NCBI GenBank assembly: GCA_035507155.1
Contig: DATJOK010000056.1
Span: 1 to 64,000, forward strand
Length of the DNA: 64,000 nucleotides
Source of the DNA: DASZHJ01 sp035507155
GTDB taxonomy: Bacteria; Pseudomonadota; Alphaproteobacteria; ATCC43930; CGMCC-115725
Reading direction: 5' to 3'
This document shows, piece by piece, positions 26,583-35,566 of this stretch (positions are counted from its first letter, which is position 1; each line of letters starts with the position of its first letter). The translations under genes and the position numbers were made by a program. Below the pieces are notes generated by a model. It was not told where the DNA came from. It was given only the letters and a program-made list of their open reading frames with translations, and did not search any database.

Positions 26583-28826
26583 TCACCGGCGTTTTGGGTA
26601 GCGCCTAGATCGGGGGGCTGGGCTGCGCCGCGGCGCGCCCTCGCGAGACGGTTTCGGCTTCGTGCCCGGCACTTCAACCAATGCGAACAGCAGGCTTCCG
26701 GTTACCGCATTGGCTTCCGCCAGCTTCACCCGGACGGCGTCGCCGAGGCTGTAGCTCTGGCCGCTGCGGCGCCCCACCAGCCGATGGCGTGCCTCGTCGT
26801 GGATGTAGAAGTCGTCGCCCAGGCCGCGCATCGGGATGAGGCCGTCGGCGCCGGTCTCGTCCAGGGTCACGAAGAGGCCGGCGCGGGTGACGCCGTTGAC
26901 CCTGCCGTCGAAGAGCGCGCCCACGCGGTCGGCGAGGAAGAGGGCGGCGTAGCGGGAAAGCGCGTCGCGCTCCGCCGCCGCGGCGCGCCGCTCGGTGTCG
27001 GAGATGTGCGCCCCAAGCTCCGAGAACTCCTGCTGATCGACCGGCGGCAGGCCGCCCTCGCCGAGCTTCAGGCCGGTGATGAGAGCGCGATGGACGAGGG
27101 TGTCCGAATAGCGCCGGATCGGCGAGGTGAAATGGGCGTAGCGGCGCAGCGCCAGGCCGAAATGGCCGAGGTTCTGCGGCGAATAGACGGCTTGCGACTG
27201 GCTGCGCAGGACGAGCTGGTTGATCATCGCCGCGTAGGGCGTGTCCTTGGCGTGGCGCAGCACCGCGTTGAAATGCTGGGGCCGGATCACCTGGCCCTTG
27301 GCGAGCGCCAGGCCCGGCACTTCGATCCCCTGCAGGAACTCCCGGAGCGCCGCCAGCTTCGCCGGATCGGGCGCGTCGTGCACGCGGTACATGCAGGGCT
27401 GACGCAGCTTCTCCAGCGTCTCGGCGGCGGCGACGTTGGCGAGGATCATCAGTTCCTCGATTAGCTTGTGGCTGTCGAGGCGTGCGCGCGGCTCGATGCG
27501 CACCACTTTGCCGTCGTCGCCCAGCACCACCTTGCGCTCGGGGAGGTCGAGGTCGAGGGCGCCGCGCTTCTGTCGCGCCTTGTCGAGGAGCCGGAAGACC
27601 TCGTAAAGCGGCCGGATGACGCGATCGAGGAGCGGGCGGGTGGTGTCGTCGGGCCGGCCATCCTGGGCGGCCTGTACCTGCTCGTAGGTAAGCCGGGCTG
27701 CCGAGCGCATCAGGCCCCGCACGAAGCGATGCTCGACCAGCCGGCCGCTGCCGTCGATGACGAGATGGGCGGCGAGGCAGGCGCGCTCTACCTTGGGCTT
27801 CAGCGAGCAGAGCTCGTTGGAAAGCGCCTCCGGCAGCATCGGCACGACGCGGTCGGGGAAATAGGCGGAGTTGCCGCGGCGGCGGGCGGCGCGGTCGAGA
27901 TCGCTGCCCGGCCGCACGTACCAGGCGACATCGGCGATCGCCACCACCGCGTGCCAGAAGCCCTGGCGCTCGGGATGCGGCTCGGCGAAGACCGCGTCGT
28001 CGAAGTCGCGGGCGTCGACGCCATCGATGGTGACCAGCGGGATCTGCCGGAGATCGGTGCGCCCGGCGAGGCCGACCGGCTCCGCGGCTTCTGCCTCGGC
28101 GACGGCGCCTTGGGGAAACTCCACGGGGATGCCGTGGTCGGTGATGGCGATGAGGCTCACCGCGCGCGGATGGTTGCTGTCGCCGATCCGCTCGATGACG
28201 CGCGCCTCCGGCAGACCCAGGCGGCGGCCCGGCATCGCCTCGCAGAGCACGATCTCGCCGTCCTCGGCGCCCTTGGCATGGGCGAGGGAGATCCGGAACT
28301 CGGTCTTGACCCGGCGGTCGGTGGGCTCCAGCCGGCCGCCGTCGTGGATCTTGCGGAAGATGCCGAGCACCCGGTCCGGCGTTGCCGCGAGGGTGCGGAT
28401 GATCCGCGCCTCGTAGCTGCCGTCGTCCTGACGCTTCAGCTCGGCGAGCGCCCGCTCGCCGATTGCCAGCGACGTCGCAGCCTTCTCGGCAACGATGAGG
28501 ATGCCGGGCGGCGGCGTCTCCGACTTCCAGTCGACCGGCTTCGCCACCATCTCGCCGTCCAGGTCGAGGCCCGCGGCCTCGATCACGCAGACGCGGGGCA
28601 ACGTGCCTTCGGCCTTGAAGCGGCGTTTGCCAGTGCGCTCCACGGTGCCGGAGCGCTCGATCTCGCGCACCATCGCCTTGAGGGCGAGGCGATCGGCGGG
28701 CGACACCTTGAAGGCACGCACGATGTCGCGCCGCGCGAGCGGCGTCGGGCTCTTGGCGATGTAGTCGACGATCTCCGCCCGTGTCGGCAGCCGACGGGGC
28801 GGACGCTTGCCTCTGGCTTTGGGCAC
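26583..28826 (-). CDS. rnr: Ribonuclease R
   Basis: This 3'-5' exoribonuclease degrades structured RNA and takes part in rRNA quality control. The 747-residue protein has an N-terminal winged-helix-like region, cold-shock domains, and the RNB catalytic domain with IDGVDARDFDDAVF (metal-binding aspartates) and NSAYFPDRVVPMLP. A C-terminal S1 domain precedes a basic Pro/Arg tail. Translation begins at GTG 28826, three bases after the topA stop, so it is probably coupled to topA. A basic tail is usual for RNase R. Confidence 0.95.
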   Translation of the reverse strand: MPKARGKRPPRRLPTRAEIVDYIAKSPTPLARRDIVRAFKVSPADRLALKAMVREIERSGTVERTGKRRFKAEGTLPRVCVIEAAGLDLDGEMVAKPVDWKSETPPPGILIVAEKAATSLAIGERALAELKRQDDGSYEARIIRTLAATPDRVLGIFRKIHDGGRLEPTDRRVKTEFRISLAHAKGAEDGEIVLCEAMPGRRLGLPEARVIERIGDSNHPRAVSLIAITDHGIPVEFPQGAVAEAEAAEPVGLAGRTDLRQIPLVTIDGVDARDFDDAVFAEPHPERQGFWHAVVAIADVAWYVRPGSDLDRAARRRGNSAYFPDRVVPMLPEALSNELCSLKPKVERACLAAHLVIDGSGRLVEHRFVRGLMRSAARLTYEQVQAAQDGRPDDTTRPLLDRVIRPLYEVFRLLDKARQKRGALDLDLPERKVVLGDDGKVVRIEPRARLDSHKLIEELMILANVAAAETLEKLRQPCMYRVHDAPDPAKLAALREFLQGIEVPGLALAKGQVIRPQHFNAVLRHAKDTPYAAMINQLVLRSQSQAVYSPQNLGHFGLALRRYAHFTSPIRRYSDTLVHRALITGLKLGEGGLPPVDQQEFSELGAHISDTERRAAAAERDALSRYAALFLADRVGALFDGRVNGVTRAGLFVTLDETGADGLIPMRGLGDDFYIHDEARHRLVGRRSGQSYSLGDAVRVKLAEANAVTGSLLFALVEVPGTKPKPSREGAPRRSPAPRSRRYPKRR

Positions 28827-28829
28827 CGA

Positions 28830-31541
28830 CTAGCCGTTGGCGGCGCGCTTGACGCGTCCGGTATGAGCGGGCGGCCGCTCCGAGGCCTTGGCCCTGGTGC
28901 CCTTGCCCTTCGCCTTCTTGGGCTTGGCGGTCTTCCCGGGCTTCTCTTCGGCCCCGGTGGCTTCCGCGCCTGCGGCGGCCGGCTTCTTGGCCGGCTTCCG
29001 CCGGCGCTTGCCGGAGGCTTCCAGCTTCTCGGCGCGCTCGGCGAGGAGGCGCACCGCCTGCTCGAGGGTCACCTGCTCGGGCTCGATGTCGCCCGGCAGC
29101 GAGGCGTGCAGCCCGTCATGGCTCACATAAGGGCCGTAGCGGCCCTTGTAGAGCTCGACGTCGGCGTTGTCCGTCGGATGCTTGCCGACGATGCGGATCG
29201 GGTCCGGCTTGCGGCGGCGGCCCTTGGAGGGCTCCGCCAGCAGCGCCACCGCCCGGTTGAGGCCGATGGTGATGACGTCGTCATCGCCCGAGAGCGACTT
29301 GTAGAGCTTGCCATGCTTGATGTAGGGGCCGAAGCGGCCGAGGCCGGCGATGATGGGCTCGCCATCCTCCGGATGCCTGCCCACCTCGCGCGGCAGCGAC
29401 AGCAGCTTCATCGCCGCGTCGAGGGTGACGTCCATCGGATTGAGGCCCTTAGGCAGCGCCGCGCGCTTCGGCTTCTCGCCGTCGTCGTTGGCGACGCCGA
29501 GTTGGACGTAATTGCCGTAGGGACCCTTGCGGACGCTCACCGGCAGGTTGGTGACGGGGTCGGGACCGAGCTCGCGCGGCCCGATCAGCTCCGGCCCGCT
29601 CTCGCCGTTGCCGTCGATGTGGGCGAGGCTCAAGGCGCGGGTCATCTTGCACTCGGGGTAGTTCGAGCAGCCGATGAAGGCGCCGAAGCGGCCGAGCTTG
29701 ATGCCGAGGCGGCCGTTGCCGCAGGCGGGGCAGGCGCGCGGATCCTTGCCGTCCTTGGCAGGCGGGAAAAAGTGCGGGCCAAGCGTCTCGTCTAGGGCCT
29801 GCACCACCTGCGCGCCGCGCAGGTTCTTGGTGCCGTCGACGGCGACGGAGAAGTCGCGCCAGAACTCCGCCAGCACCTTCTTCCAGTCGACGCGGCCGCC
29901 GGAGATCTCGTCGAGCTGATCCTCGAGGCCCGCGGTGAAGCCGTACTCGACGTAGCGCTCGAAGAAGTTGGTGAGGAAGGCGGTGACGATGCGGCCGCGG
30001 TCCTCGGGGATGAAGCGGCGCTTGTCGAGGCGCACATATTTGCGGTCCTGCAGCACCTGCAGGATCGAGGCATAGGTGGAGGGCCGGCCGATGCCGAGCT
30101 CCTCCAGCTTCTTCACCAGGCTCGCCTCGCTGTAGCGCGGCGGCGGCTGGGTGAAATGCTGCTCCGGTGTCACCGCGCCGCGGGCGAGCGTCGCGTTCTC
30201 GGCCAGTGGCGGCAGGCGCCGGTTCTCCTCGTCCTCGTCGCCGTCGTCGCGGTCCTCGTGATAGAGGGTGAGGAAGCCGTCGAAGACGATGGTCGAGCCG
30301 GTGGCGCGGAAGATGGTCTTGCTGCCGGGAGCGGCGATGTCGACCGCCACCTGGTCGAGGAGGGCGGATTCCATCTGGCTTGCGACCGCGCGCTTCCAGA
30401 TCAGCTCATAGAGCCGGAGTTCGTCGGTCTCGAGATACTTCGTCACCTGCTCCGGGCGGCGCGCCATATCGGTGGGGCGGATCGCCTCGTGCGCCTCCTG
30501 GGCGTTCTTGGCGGCGGTCTTGTAGACGCGGGGCTCGGCCGGGCAATACTCCTTGCCGTAAGTCTCGCCGATCATCTTGCGCGCGGCATCGATGGCCTCG
30601 GCGGAGAGCGTTACGCCGTCGGTGCGCATGTAAGTGATGAGACCCACGGTCTCGCCGCCGATGTCGACGCCCTCGTAGAGGCGCTGGGCGGTGCGCATGG
30701 TGCGCTGGGCGCCGAGGCCTAGCTTGCGCGAGGCCTCCTGCTGCAGGGTCGAGGTGGTGAAGGGCGGCAGCGGATTGCGTCGGACCTGCTTCTTCTCGAC
30801 GCTGGTGACGGTGAAGGAGGGCTCGCGGAGGATCGCGTCCACCGCCGCCTTGGCCTTTGCCTCGCTGTCGAGGTCGAATTTGTCGAGGCGCTTGCCGTCG
30901 ATATGGGTGAGGCGGGCGGTGAAGCTCTGGCCGTCGGTGGTCCTGAACTCCGCCTCGATGCTCCAGTATTCGCGCGGCTTGAAGACCTCGATCTCCGCCT
31001 CGCGCTCGCAGATGAGGCGGAGCGCCACCGACTGCACGCGGCCGGCCGAGCGGCTCCCCGGCAGCTTGCGCCACAGCACCGGCGACAGCGAGAAGCCCAC
31101 GAGATAGTCGAGGGCGCGGCGGGCGAGATAGGCATCCACCAGCTCGCTGTTGATCTCGCGCGGATGCTTGAACGCTTCCTGCACCGCGGATTTGGTCACC
31201 TCGTTGAACACCACCCGCTTCACGTCGACACCCGCGAGCGCCTTCTTCTGGCGCAGGATCTCGCGGATGTGCCAGGAGATCGCCTCGCCCTCACGGTCGG
31301 GGTCGGTGGCGAGATAGAGATGCTTTGCCCCTTTGACCGCCTTGGCGATCTCCGCGATCCGCTTGTCGGCGCGGGTGTCGACCTGCCAGGACATGGCGAA
31401 GTCCTCGTCCGGGCGCACGGACCCGTCCTTCGGCGGCAGATCCCGCACGTGCCCGTAGCTCGCAAGGACGGTGAAGTCCCGGCCCAGGTACTTGTTGATG
31501 GTCTTAGCCTTGGCCGGGCTTTCGACGATGACGACGTTCAT
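28830..31541 (-). CDS. topA: DNA topoisomerase I
   Basis: This type IA topoisomerase relaxes negative supercoils. The 903-residue protein starts with a TOPRIM domain (VVIVESPAKAKTI at residues 3-15) and has the active-site tyrosine in TYMRTDGVTLS. One Cys4 zinc motif (CPACG...CSNYPEC) is followed by Topo_C_Rpt-type repeats, visible as several GRFGPYIKHG or GPYGNYVQLG units. A Lys/Ala-rich tail closes the chain. The ATG at 31541 begins directly at the conserved core; a TTG start at 31571 would add ten residues. It sits between dprA and rnr, all on the minus strand. Confidence 0.97.
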   Translation of the reverse strand: MNVVIVESPAKAKTINKYLGRDFTVLASYGHVRDLPPKDGSVRPDEDFAMSWQVDTRADKRIAEIAKAVKGAKHLYLATDPDREGEAISWHIREILRQKKALAGVDVKRVVFNEVTKSAVQEAFKHPREINSELVDAYLARRALDYLVGFSLSPVLWRKLPGSRSAGRVQSVALRLICEREAEIEVFKPREYWSIEAEFRTTDGQSFTARLTHIDGKRLDKFDLDSEAKAKAAVDAILREPSFTVTSVEKKQVRRNPLPPFTTSTLQQEASRKLGLGAQRTMRTAQRLYEGVDIGGETVGLITYMRTDGVTLSAEAIDAARKMIGETYGKEYCPAEPRVYKTAAKNAQEAHEAIRPTDMARRPEQVTKYLETDELRLYELIWKRAVASQMESALLDQVAVDIAAPGSKTIFRATGSTIVFDGFLTLYHEDRDDGDEDEENRRLPPLAENATLARGAVTPEQHFTQPPPRYSEASLVKKLEELGIGRPSTYASILQVLQDRKYVRLDKRRFIPEDRGRIVTAFLTNFFERYVEYGFTAGLEDQLDEISGGRVDWKKVLAEFWRDFSVAVDGTKNLRGAQVVQALDETLGPHFFPPAKDGKDPRACPACGNGRLGIKLGRFGAFIGCSNYPECKMTRALSLAHIDGNGESGPELIGPRELGPDPVTNLPVSVRKGPYGNYVQLGVANDDGEKPKRAALPKGLNPMDVTLDAAMKLLSLPREVGRHPEDGEPIIAGLGRFGPYIKHGKLYKSLSGDDDVITIGLNRAVALLAEPSKGRRRKPDPIRIVGKHPTDNADVELYKGRYGPYVSHDGLHASLPGDIEPEQVTLEQAVRLLAERAEKLEASGKRRRKPAKKPAAAGAEATGAEEKPGKTAKPKKAKGKGTRAKASERPPAHTGRVKRAANG

Positions 31542-31589
31542 GTTCGCTGGCAAAGGTGGTTTACCAGGCAAGAGAGTTATCCAATGGCG

Positions 31590-32714
31590 TTAAATCAGGG
31601 TTACCTGGTTGCCCGCATGTCGCTCGAGCCTTCCGGCGAGCTCAAGGTCTAGAAGGATGGTAACCACGATCGCCGGAGACAATTGGCACTGCCGGACCAG
31701 TTCGTCAACCGGCACCGGGCTCGGACCCAGCGCCTCCAGCACCCGGGCGGTCGCCTGATCCAGCCCTTTTTCCGATAGATTTCCGTTAGTTATCGGCGCG
31801 GTGACAAGTGGTTGATTAATCGCCGCAGGACGGCCCGCGAGCGGCCCCTCCAAGGCCGAGATCACGTCCTCAGCGCCTTCGGCGAGGGTCGCGCCCCGGC
31901 GGATGAGGTCGTTGGTGCCCCGGCAGCGAGGATCGAGCGGAGACCCTGGAATGGCGAAAACCTCGCGTCCCTGCTCTAGCGCAAAGCGAGCGGTGATCAG
32001 GGATCCGGACCTGAGGGCGGCCTCCACCACCAGCACCCCGAGGGAGATTCCGGAGATGATCCGGTTCCGACGCGGGAAATGCCGGGCCTGGGGCACGGTG
32101 CCGACCGGCAGCTCCGCCACCAGCACGCCCTGATCGGCGATCGCCTCGTGGAGCGCCCGGTTCTCCTCGGGATAGATGACATCGATGCCGCCGGCGATCA
32201 CCGCCACGGTGCCGGTCGCGAGGGCGCCCTGATGTGCAGCCGCATCGATGCCGCGCGCGAGGCCCGAGACCACCACGAGGCCGCGCTGGCCGAGATCGGC
32301 GGCGATGTCGCGGGCGAGGCGCTTTCCGTTGGTGGAGGCGTTCCGGGCGCCGACGACGGCGACGGCGCGCCGACGCAGCACCTCGACTCGGCCCTTCACC
32401 GAGATCAGCGGCGGCGCATCCTCGACGGCGGCGAGCGCCTGGGGATAGTCCGGCTCGCCCCAGGCCAAGAGGTGGGCGCCGACCTTGTCCAGCGTCACCA
32501 GCTCGCGCTCCGCCTCGGCGCGGGAGCAGATCCGGAGCGAGCGCCCGCGGCCGCCCCGGCGCGCCGCCTCCGGCAGCGCCTCCAGTGCCGCGGCCGCGGA
32601 GCCGTAATGCTGCAGCAGCTGATAAAAGGTGACGGGGCCGACGTTCTCGCTGCGGATGAGCCGCAGCCAGTCGAGCCGTTCGGCGGGGTTGAGCGGGCGC
32701 GCGGCGGCAGCCAT
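31590..32714 (-). CDS. dprA: DNA-processing protein DprA
   Basis: DprA binds incoming single-stranded DNA and loads RecA during natural transformation; it is also widespread in species not known to be competent. The 374-residue protein has a SAM-like N-terminal region (RSENVGPVTFYQLL). The Rossmann core follows with VAVVGARNAS, VSGLARGID and PIFAIPGS-type motifs (here FAIPGSPLDPRCRGTN). The C-terminal part is winged-helix-like. The long upstream extension of the frame to 33059 overlaps plsY and is rejected. The plsY-dprA-topA order is common in this class. Confidence 0.95.
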   Translation of the reverse strand: MAAAARPLNPAERLDWLRLIRSENVGPVTFYQLLQHYGSAAAALEALPEAARRGGRGRSLRICSRAEAERELVTLDKVGAHLLAWGEPDYPQALAAVEDAPPLISVKGRVEVLRRRAVAVVGARNASTNGKRLARDIAADLGQRGLVVVSGLARGIDAAAHQGALATGTVAVIAGGIDVIYPEENRALHEAIADQGVLVAELPVGTVPQARHFPRRNRIISGISLGVLVVEAALRSGSLITARFALEQGREVFAIPGSPLDPRCRGTNDLIRRGATLAEGAEDVISALEGPLAGRPAAINQPLVTAPITNGNLSEKGLDQATARVLEALGPSPVPVDELVRQCQLSPAIVVTILLDLELAGRLERHAGNQVTLI

Positions 32715-32749
32715 GGGGCGGCAAGGGTGCCCATGGGCCGAGGATGACG

Positions 32750-33349
32750 TCAACCGGGGCTGCTGCTCAGCCTGATCTTGCTTTCCTCGCCGCTCAGCAG
32801 CCGGCGGATGTTCTCGCGGTGGCGGATGATGACGAGGATGGCCACCAGCCCGACCACGGCAGCGCGGTCCATCGTCGTGAGAAGGAGCGCATAGCCGGGC
32901 GCCAGCACGCAGGCGGCGAGCGCCGCCAGGGACGAATAGCGGAAGACCGCCGCCACCGCGAGCCAGGTCGCGAACGCCGCGGCGCCGACGGGCCAGGAGA
33001 GCGCCAGCAGCACGCCGCCGGCGGTGGCGACGCCCTTGCCACCCTTGAAGCGGAGCCACACCGGGAACATGTGGCCGAGGGTGACGCCGATCGCGGCGGC
33101 GATCGCCATTTCCGGGCCGAAGGCGGCGCCCGCCAGCACCGCCGCCAGCCCCTTGCCGAGATCGAGCAGCAAGGTCGCCGCAGCAAGGCCCTTGTGGCCA
33201 GTGCGCAGCACGTTGGTGGCGCCGATGTTGCCGGAGCCGATCCGCCTGATATCGCCGAGCCCGGCCAGCCGGGTCAGCACCAGGCCGAAGGGGATCGAGC
33301 CCAGGAGGTAGGCAAGCACCACGCCGAGAACGAGTTGCCAGAGCGGCAT
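32750..33349 (-). CDS. plsY: Glycerol-3-phosphate acyltransferase PlsY
   Basis: PlsY transfers an acyl group from acyl-phosphate to glycerol-3-phosphate, the first step of phospholipid synthesis, in the inner membrane. The 199-residue protein has five or more hydrophobic segments and the family motifs SIPFG, GSGNIGATNVLR and RFKGGKGVAT. The ATG at 33349 lies 2 bp after the arginase stop, so translation is probably coupled. A longer frame to 33655 is a shadow of the arginase gene. Confidence 0.96.
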   Translation of the reverse strand: MPLWQLVLGVVLAYLLGSIPFGLVLTRLAGLGDIRRIGSGNIGATNVLRTGHKGLAAATLLLDLGKGLAAVLAGAAFGPEMAIAAAIGVTLGHMFPVWLRFKGGKGVATAGGVLLALSWPVGAAAFATWLAVAAVFRYSSLAALAACVLAPGYALLLTTMDRAAVVGLVAILVIIRHRENIRRLLSGEESKIRLSSSPG

Positions 33350-33351
33350 GA

Positions 33352-34272
33352 TCAGGCGGCGCTGCTGGCGCGGAGCGTCGCGGCGGCGGGGAGGAGCAGC
33401 GAGGTCAGAAGATCCTGCACGAGACGAGCAGTCTTTCCGGCATGGTCGAGGGCGGGATTGTACTCTACGATTTCGATGGCGCGGAGATCCGGGTGGCGGC
33501 CCAGGCGGCGCAGCACCCGGCAGGCCTCCGCGGCGCGGAGCCCGTCCGGCACCGGCAGCCCGACGCCCGGCACGTCCTCGGGGTCGAAGCCGTCGAGGTC
33601 GATGGTGAGGCCGAAGCCGGCGGTCCCGCGCCTCGCGATGGCGAGGGCATCGCACATGACGGCGGCAAGCCCGCGCGCCGCGATCTCATCCATGTGGAAG
33701 ATGCGGACGCCGAGCCGGCGCAGCAGCGCCCACTCCCCCAGCTCGTAGGAGCGGATGCCGACGTAGCAGAGGTTCTCCGGCCGGAGCACGCCGCCGCCCA
33801 CCGCCAGGAATTCCGCCAGCCCATGGCCCAGCAACACCGCTGCGCTCATGCCGTGGGCATTCATCGAGGGCGTCGTCTCCGCCGTATGCGCGTCGAGATG
33901 GGCGTCGAGCCAGATCAGGCCGAAGGGAGCGCGTTGCAGCCCCCGCGCGACGCCGCCCCAGGTACCGATGGCGATCGCGTGGTCGCCGCCGAGCACCACC
34001 GGCAGCTCCCGCGCCGCCATCGCTGCCGCAACGGCATTCGCAAGGCGGGCGTTGTGGCGGGCGACGATGCCGAACTTCTCTTTCGCCGATGGCGCCACCG
34101 GAACGCGGTGATCGAGTTCCGCTTCCACCATGGCGGCCCAGCGGGCAGGGATCCCCGCGGTGGCGAGGCGCCCGGCGAGGCCAAGCTCGCGCAGCTCCAG
34201 CGGACCGTCCTGGGTCCCTCGAAAACCAGCACCCCAGCCCGAAGCGGCGCCGATGAGAGCGGCGCGCTGCAT
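33352..34272 (-). CDS. Arginase-family ureohydrolase
   Basis: This 306-residue enzyme has all the dimanganese ligands of the ureohydrolase fold: GGDH, DAHLD and DLDGFDP. It also has a GMS loop after SMNAHG and the end motif EIVEYNP typical of arginases. It probably hydrolyses arginine to ornithine and urea in the cytoplasm. An agmatinase or other guanidino hydrolase role cannot be excluded by eye. A strong GAGGAGG site precedes ATG 34272. It sits between pyrX and plsY in a tight minus-strand run. Ornithine from it could feed the decarboxylase elsewhere in the window (inference). Confidence 0.85.
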   Translation of the reverse strand: MQRAALIGAASGWGAGFRGTQDGPLELRELGLAGRLATAGIPARWAAMVEAELDHRVPVAPSAKEKFGIVARHNARLANAVAAAMAARELPVVLGGDHAIAIGTWGGVARGLQRAPFGLIWLDAHLDAHTAETTPSMNAHGMSAAVLLGHGLAEFLAVGGGVLRPENLCYVGIRSYELGEWALLRRLGVRIFHMDEIAARGLAAVMCDALAIARRGTAGFGLTIDLDGFDPEDVPGVGLPVPDGLRAAEACRVLRRLGRHPDLRAIEIVEYNPALDHAGKTARLVQDLLTSLLLPAAATLRASSAA

Positions 34273-34279
34273 CGCCTCC

Positions 34280-35566
34280 TCAGGCCTCGGGTCCGAAGAC
34301 GAGGCGCCCTTCGACCATGGTCCGCAGCACGCGGCCCTGCACCGGGCGGCCGTCGAAGGGCGAGTTCTTGGATTTCGAGCGGAACTCGTCGACGGCGATC
34401 TTGTAGGGGCGCTCGAGATCGAACAGCACGAGATCGGCGGGCTGGCCCTCCGCGAGCCGGCCGGCGGGCAGCCGCAGGATCTCCGCCGGCCGCTGGCTTA
34501 CCGCCTTCAGCGCCGCGAGCAGCGGCAGGTGCCGGTTGTGCACCAGCTCCAAGGTCAGCGGCAGCAGCGTCTCCAGGCCGATGATGCCGGCCTCGGCGGA
34601 GGTGAAGGGGAGGCGTTTTGAATCCTGCGGATGCGGGGAGTGATCGCTGGCGATGGCGTCGATCGTGCCGTCCTTGAGGCCCTCGACCACCGCGCGCCGG
34701 TCCTCCTCGGCGCGGAGCGGCGGCGAGAGCTTGGCGAAGGTGCGGTACTCGCCGACCGCGGTCTCGTTGAGGGCGAAATAGGCAGGTGCGGTGTCGCAAG
34801 TGACCGGCAGCCGCTGCGCCTTGGCGCGCCGGATCGCCTCGATCGCCGCCGCCGTCGAGACATGGGCGAAATGGAGCCGCGCCCCGGTGATCTCGACGAG
34901 GCGCAGGTCGCGCTCCACCATGATCACCTCGGCGGCGGGGGTGATGCCGGGAAGGCCGAGGCGGGTCGCGGTCTCGCCCTCGGTGAGGGCGCCGCCGGCG
35001 GCAAGCGCTGGCTCCTCTGGATGCTGGATCAGGAGCGCGTCGAAGGTGTGGGCATAGGAGAGCGCGCGGCGCATCACCACCGCATCCGCGATCGCCGCGT
35101 GGGCGTCGGTGAAGCCGACGGCGCCTGCCGCCTGCAGCAGGCCGATCTCGGTGATCTCCTTGCCCCTGAAGCCGCGCGTCGCTGCCGCGTAGGTCCGGAT
35201 ATGGGTGCGGCCGATCTCGCGCGAGCGGCGCGCCACGAACTCCACCAGCGCGATGTCGTCGATCGCGGGCTCGGTGTTGGGGAGCGCCACCATGGTGGTG
35301 ACGCCGCCCGCCACGGCGGCGGCGCTGCCGCTCTCCAGGGTCTCCACATGCTCCTGGCCGGGCTCGCGCAGCTCGACCCGCATGTCGACGAGGCCGGGCG
35401 CCAGGCAATGGCCCTGGCAGTCGATCTCCTTGGCGCCGGCGGTCATGCTGCCGAGCGGTGGATCGAGCTCGGCGATCCTGCCGTCGACCAACAGCAGGCT
35501 GCCCTTGCGGTCGAGCCCGCTCGCGGGATCAAGGAGCCGCGCGTTGCGCAGGAAGATCCGGCTCAT
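34280..35566 (-). CDS. Non-catalytic dihydroorotase-like subunit (PyrX/PyrC')
   Basis: This 428-residue protein has the dihydroorotase fold but lacks key zinc ligands. The HxH motif after the first strand (GLVD-HxH-LREPG in active enzymes) reads RVE at residues 63-65 within VDMRVELREPG. The PHH motif reads PAY in CDTAPAYF. ASDHSPH is kept. Such inactive homologues pair with aspartate transcarbamoylase and are needed for its assembly in several bacteria. The start overlaps the pyrB stop (ATGA), which supports a PyrB partner role. A catalytic dihydroorotase is expected elsewhere in the genome. Confidence 0.9.
   Translation of the reverse strand: MSRIFLRNARLLDPASGLDRKGSLLLVDGRIAELDPPLGSMTAGAKEIDCQGHCLAPGLVDMRVELREPGQEHVETLESGSAAAVAGGVTTMVALPNTEPAIDDIALVEFVARRSREIGRTHIRTYAAATRGFRGKEITEIGLLQAAGAVGFTDAHAAIADAVVMRRALSYAHTFDALLIQHPEEPALAAGGALTEGETATRLGLPGITPAAEVIMVERDLRLVEITGARLHFAHVSTAAAIEAIRRAKAQRLPVTCDTAPAYFALNETAVGEYRTFAKLSPPLRAEEDRRAVVEGLKDGTIDAIASDHSPHPQDSKRLPFTSAEAGIIGLETLLPLTLELVHNRHLPLLAALKAVSQRPAEILRLPAGRLAEGQPADLVLFDLERPYKIAVDEFRSKSKNSPFDGRPVQGRVLRTMVEGRLVFGPEA

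Noticed and set aside
27468..29795. A 775-codon plus-strand frame across rnr and topA
   Set aside because: It runs across two well-conserved genes on the other strand and its translation has no recognisable fold.
32750..33655. PlsY extended at its N-terminus by about 100 residues
   Set aside because: The extension overlaps arginase and is Arg/Pro-rich; the conserved PlsY start is at 33349.
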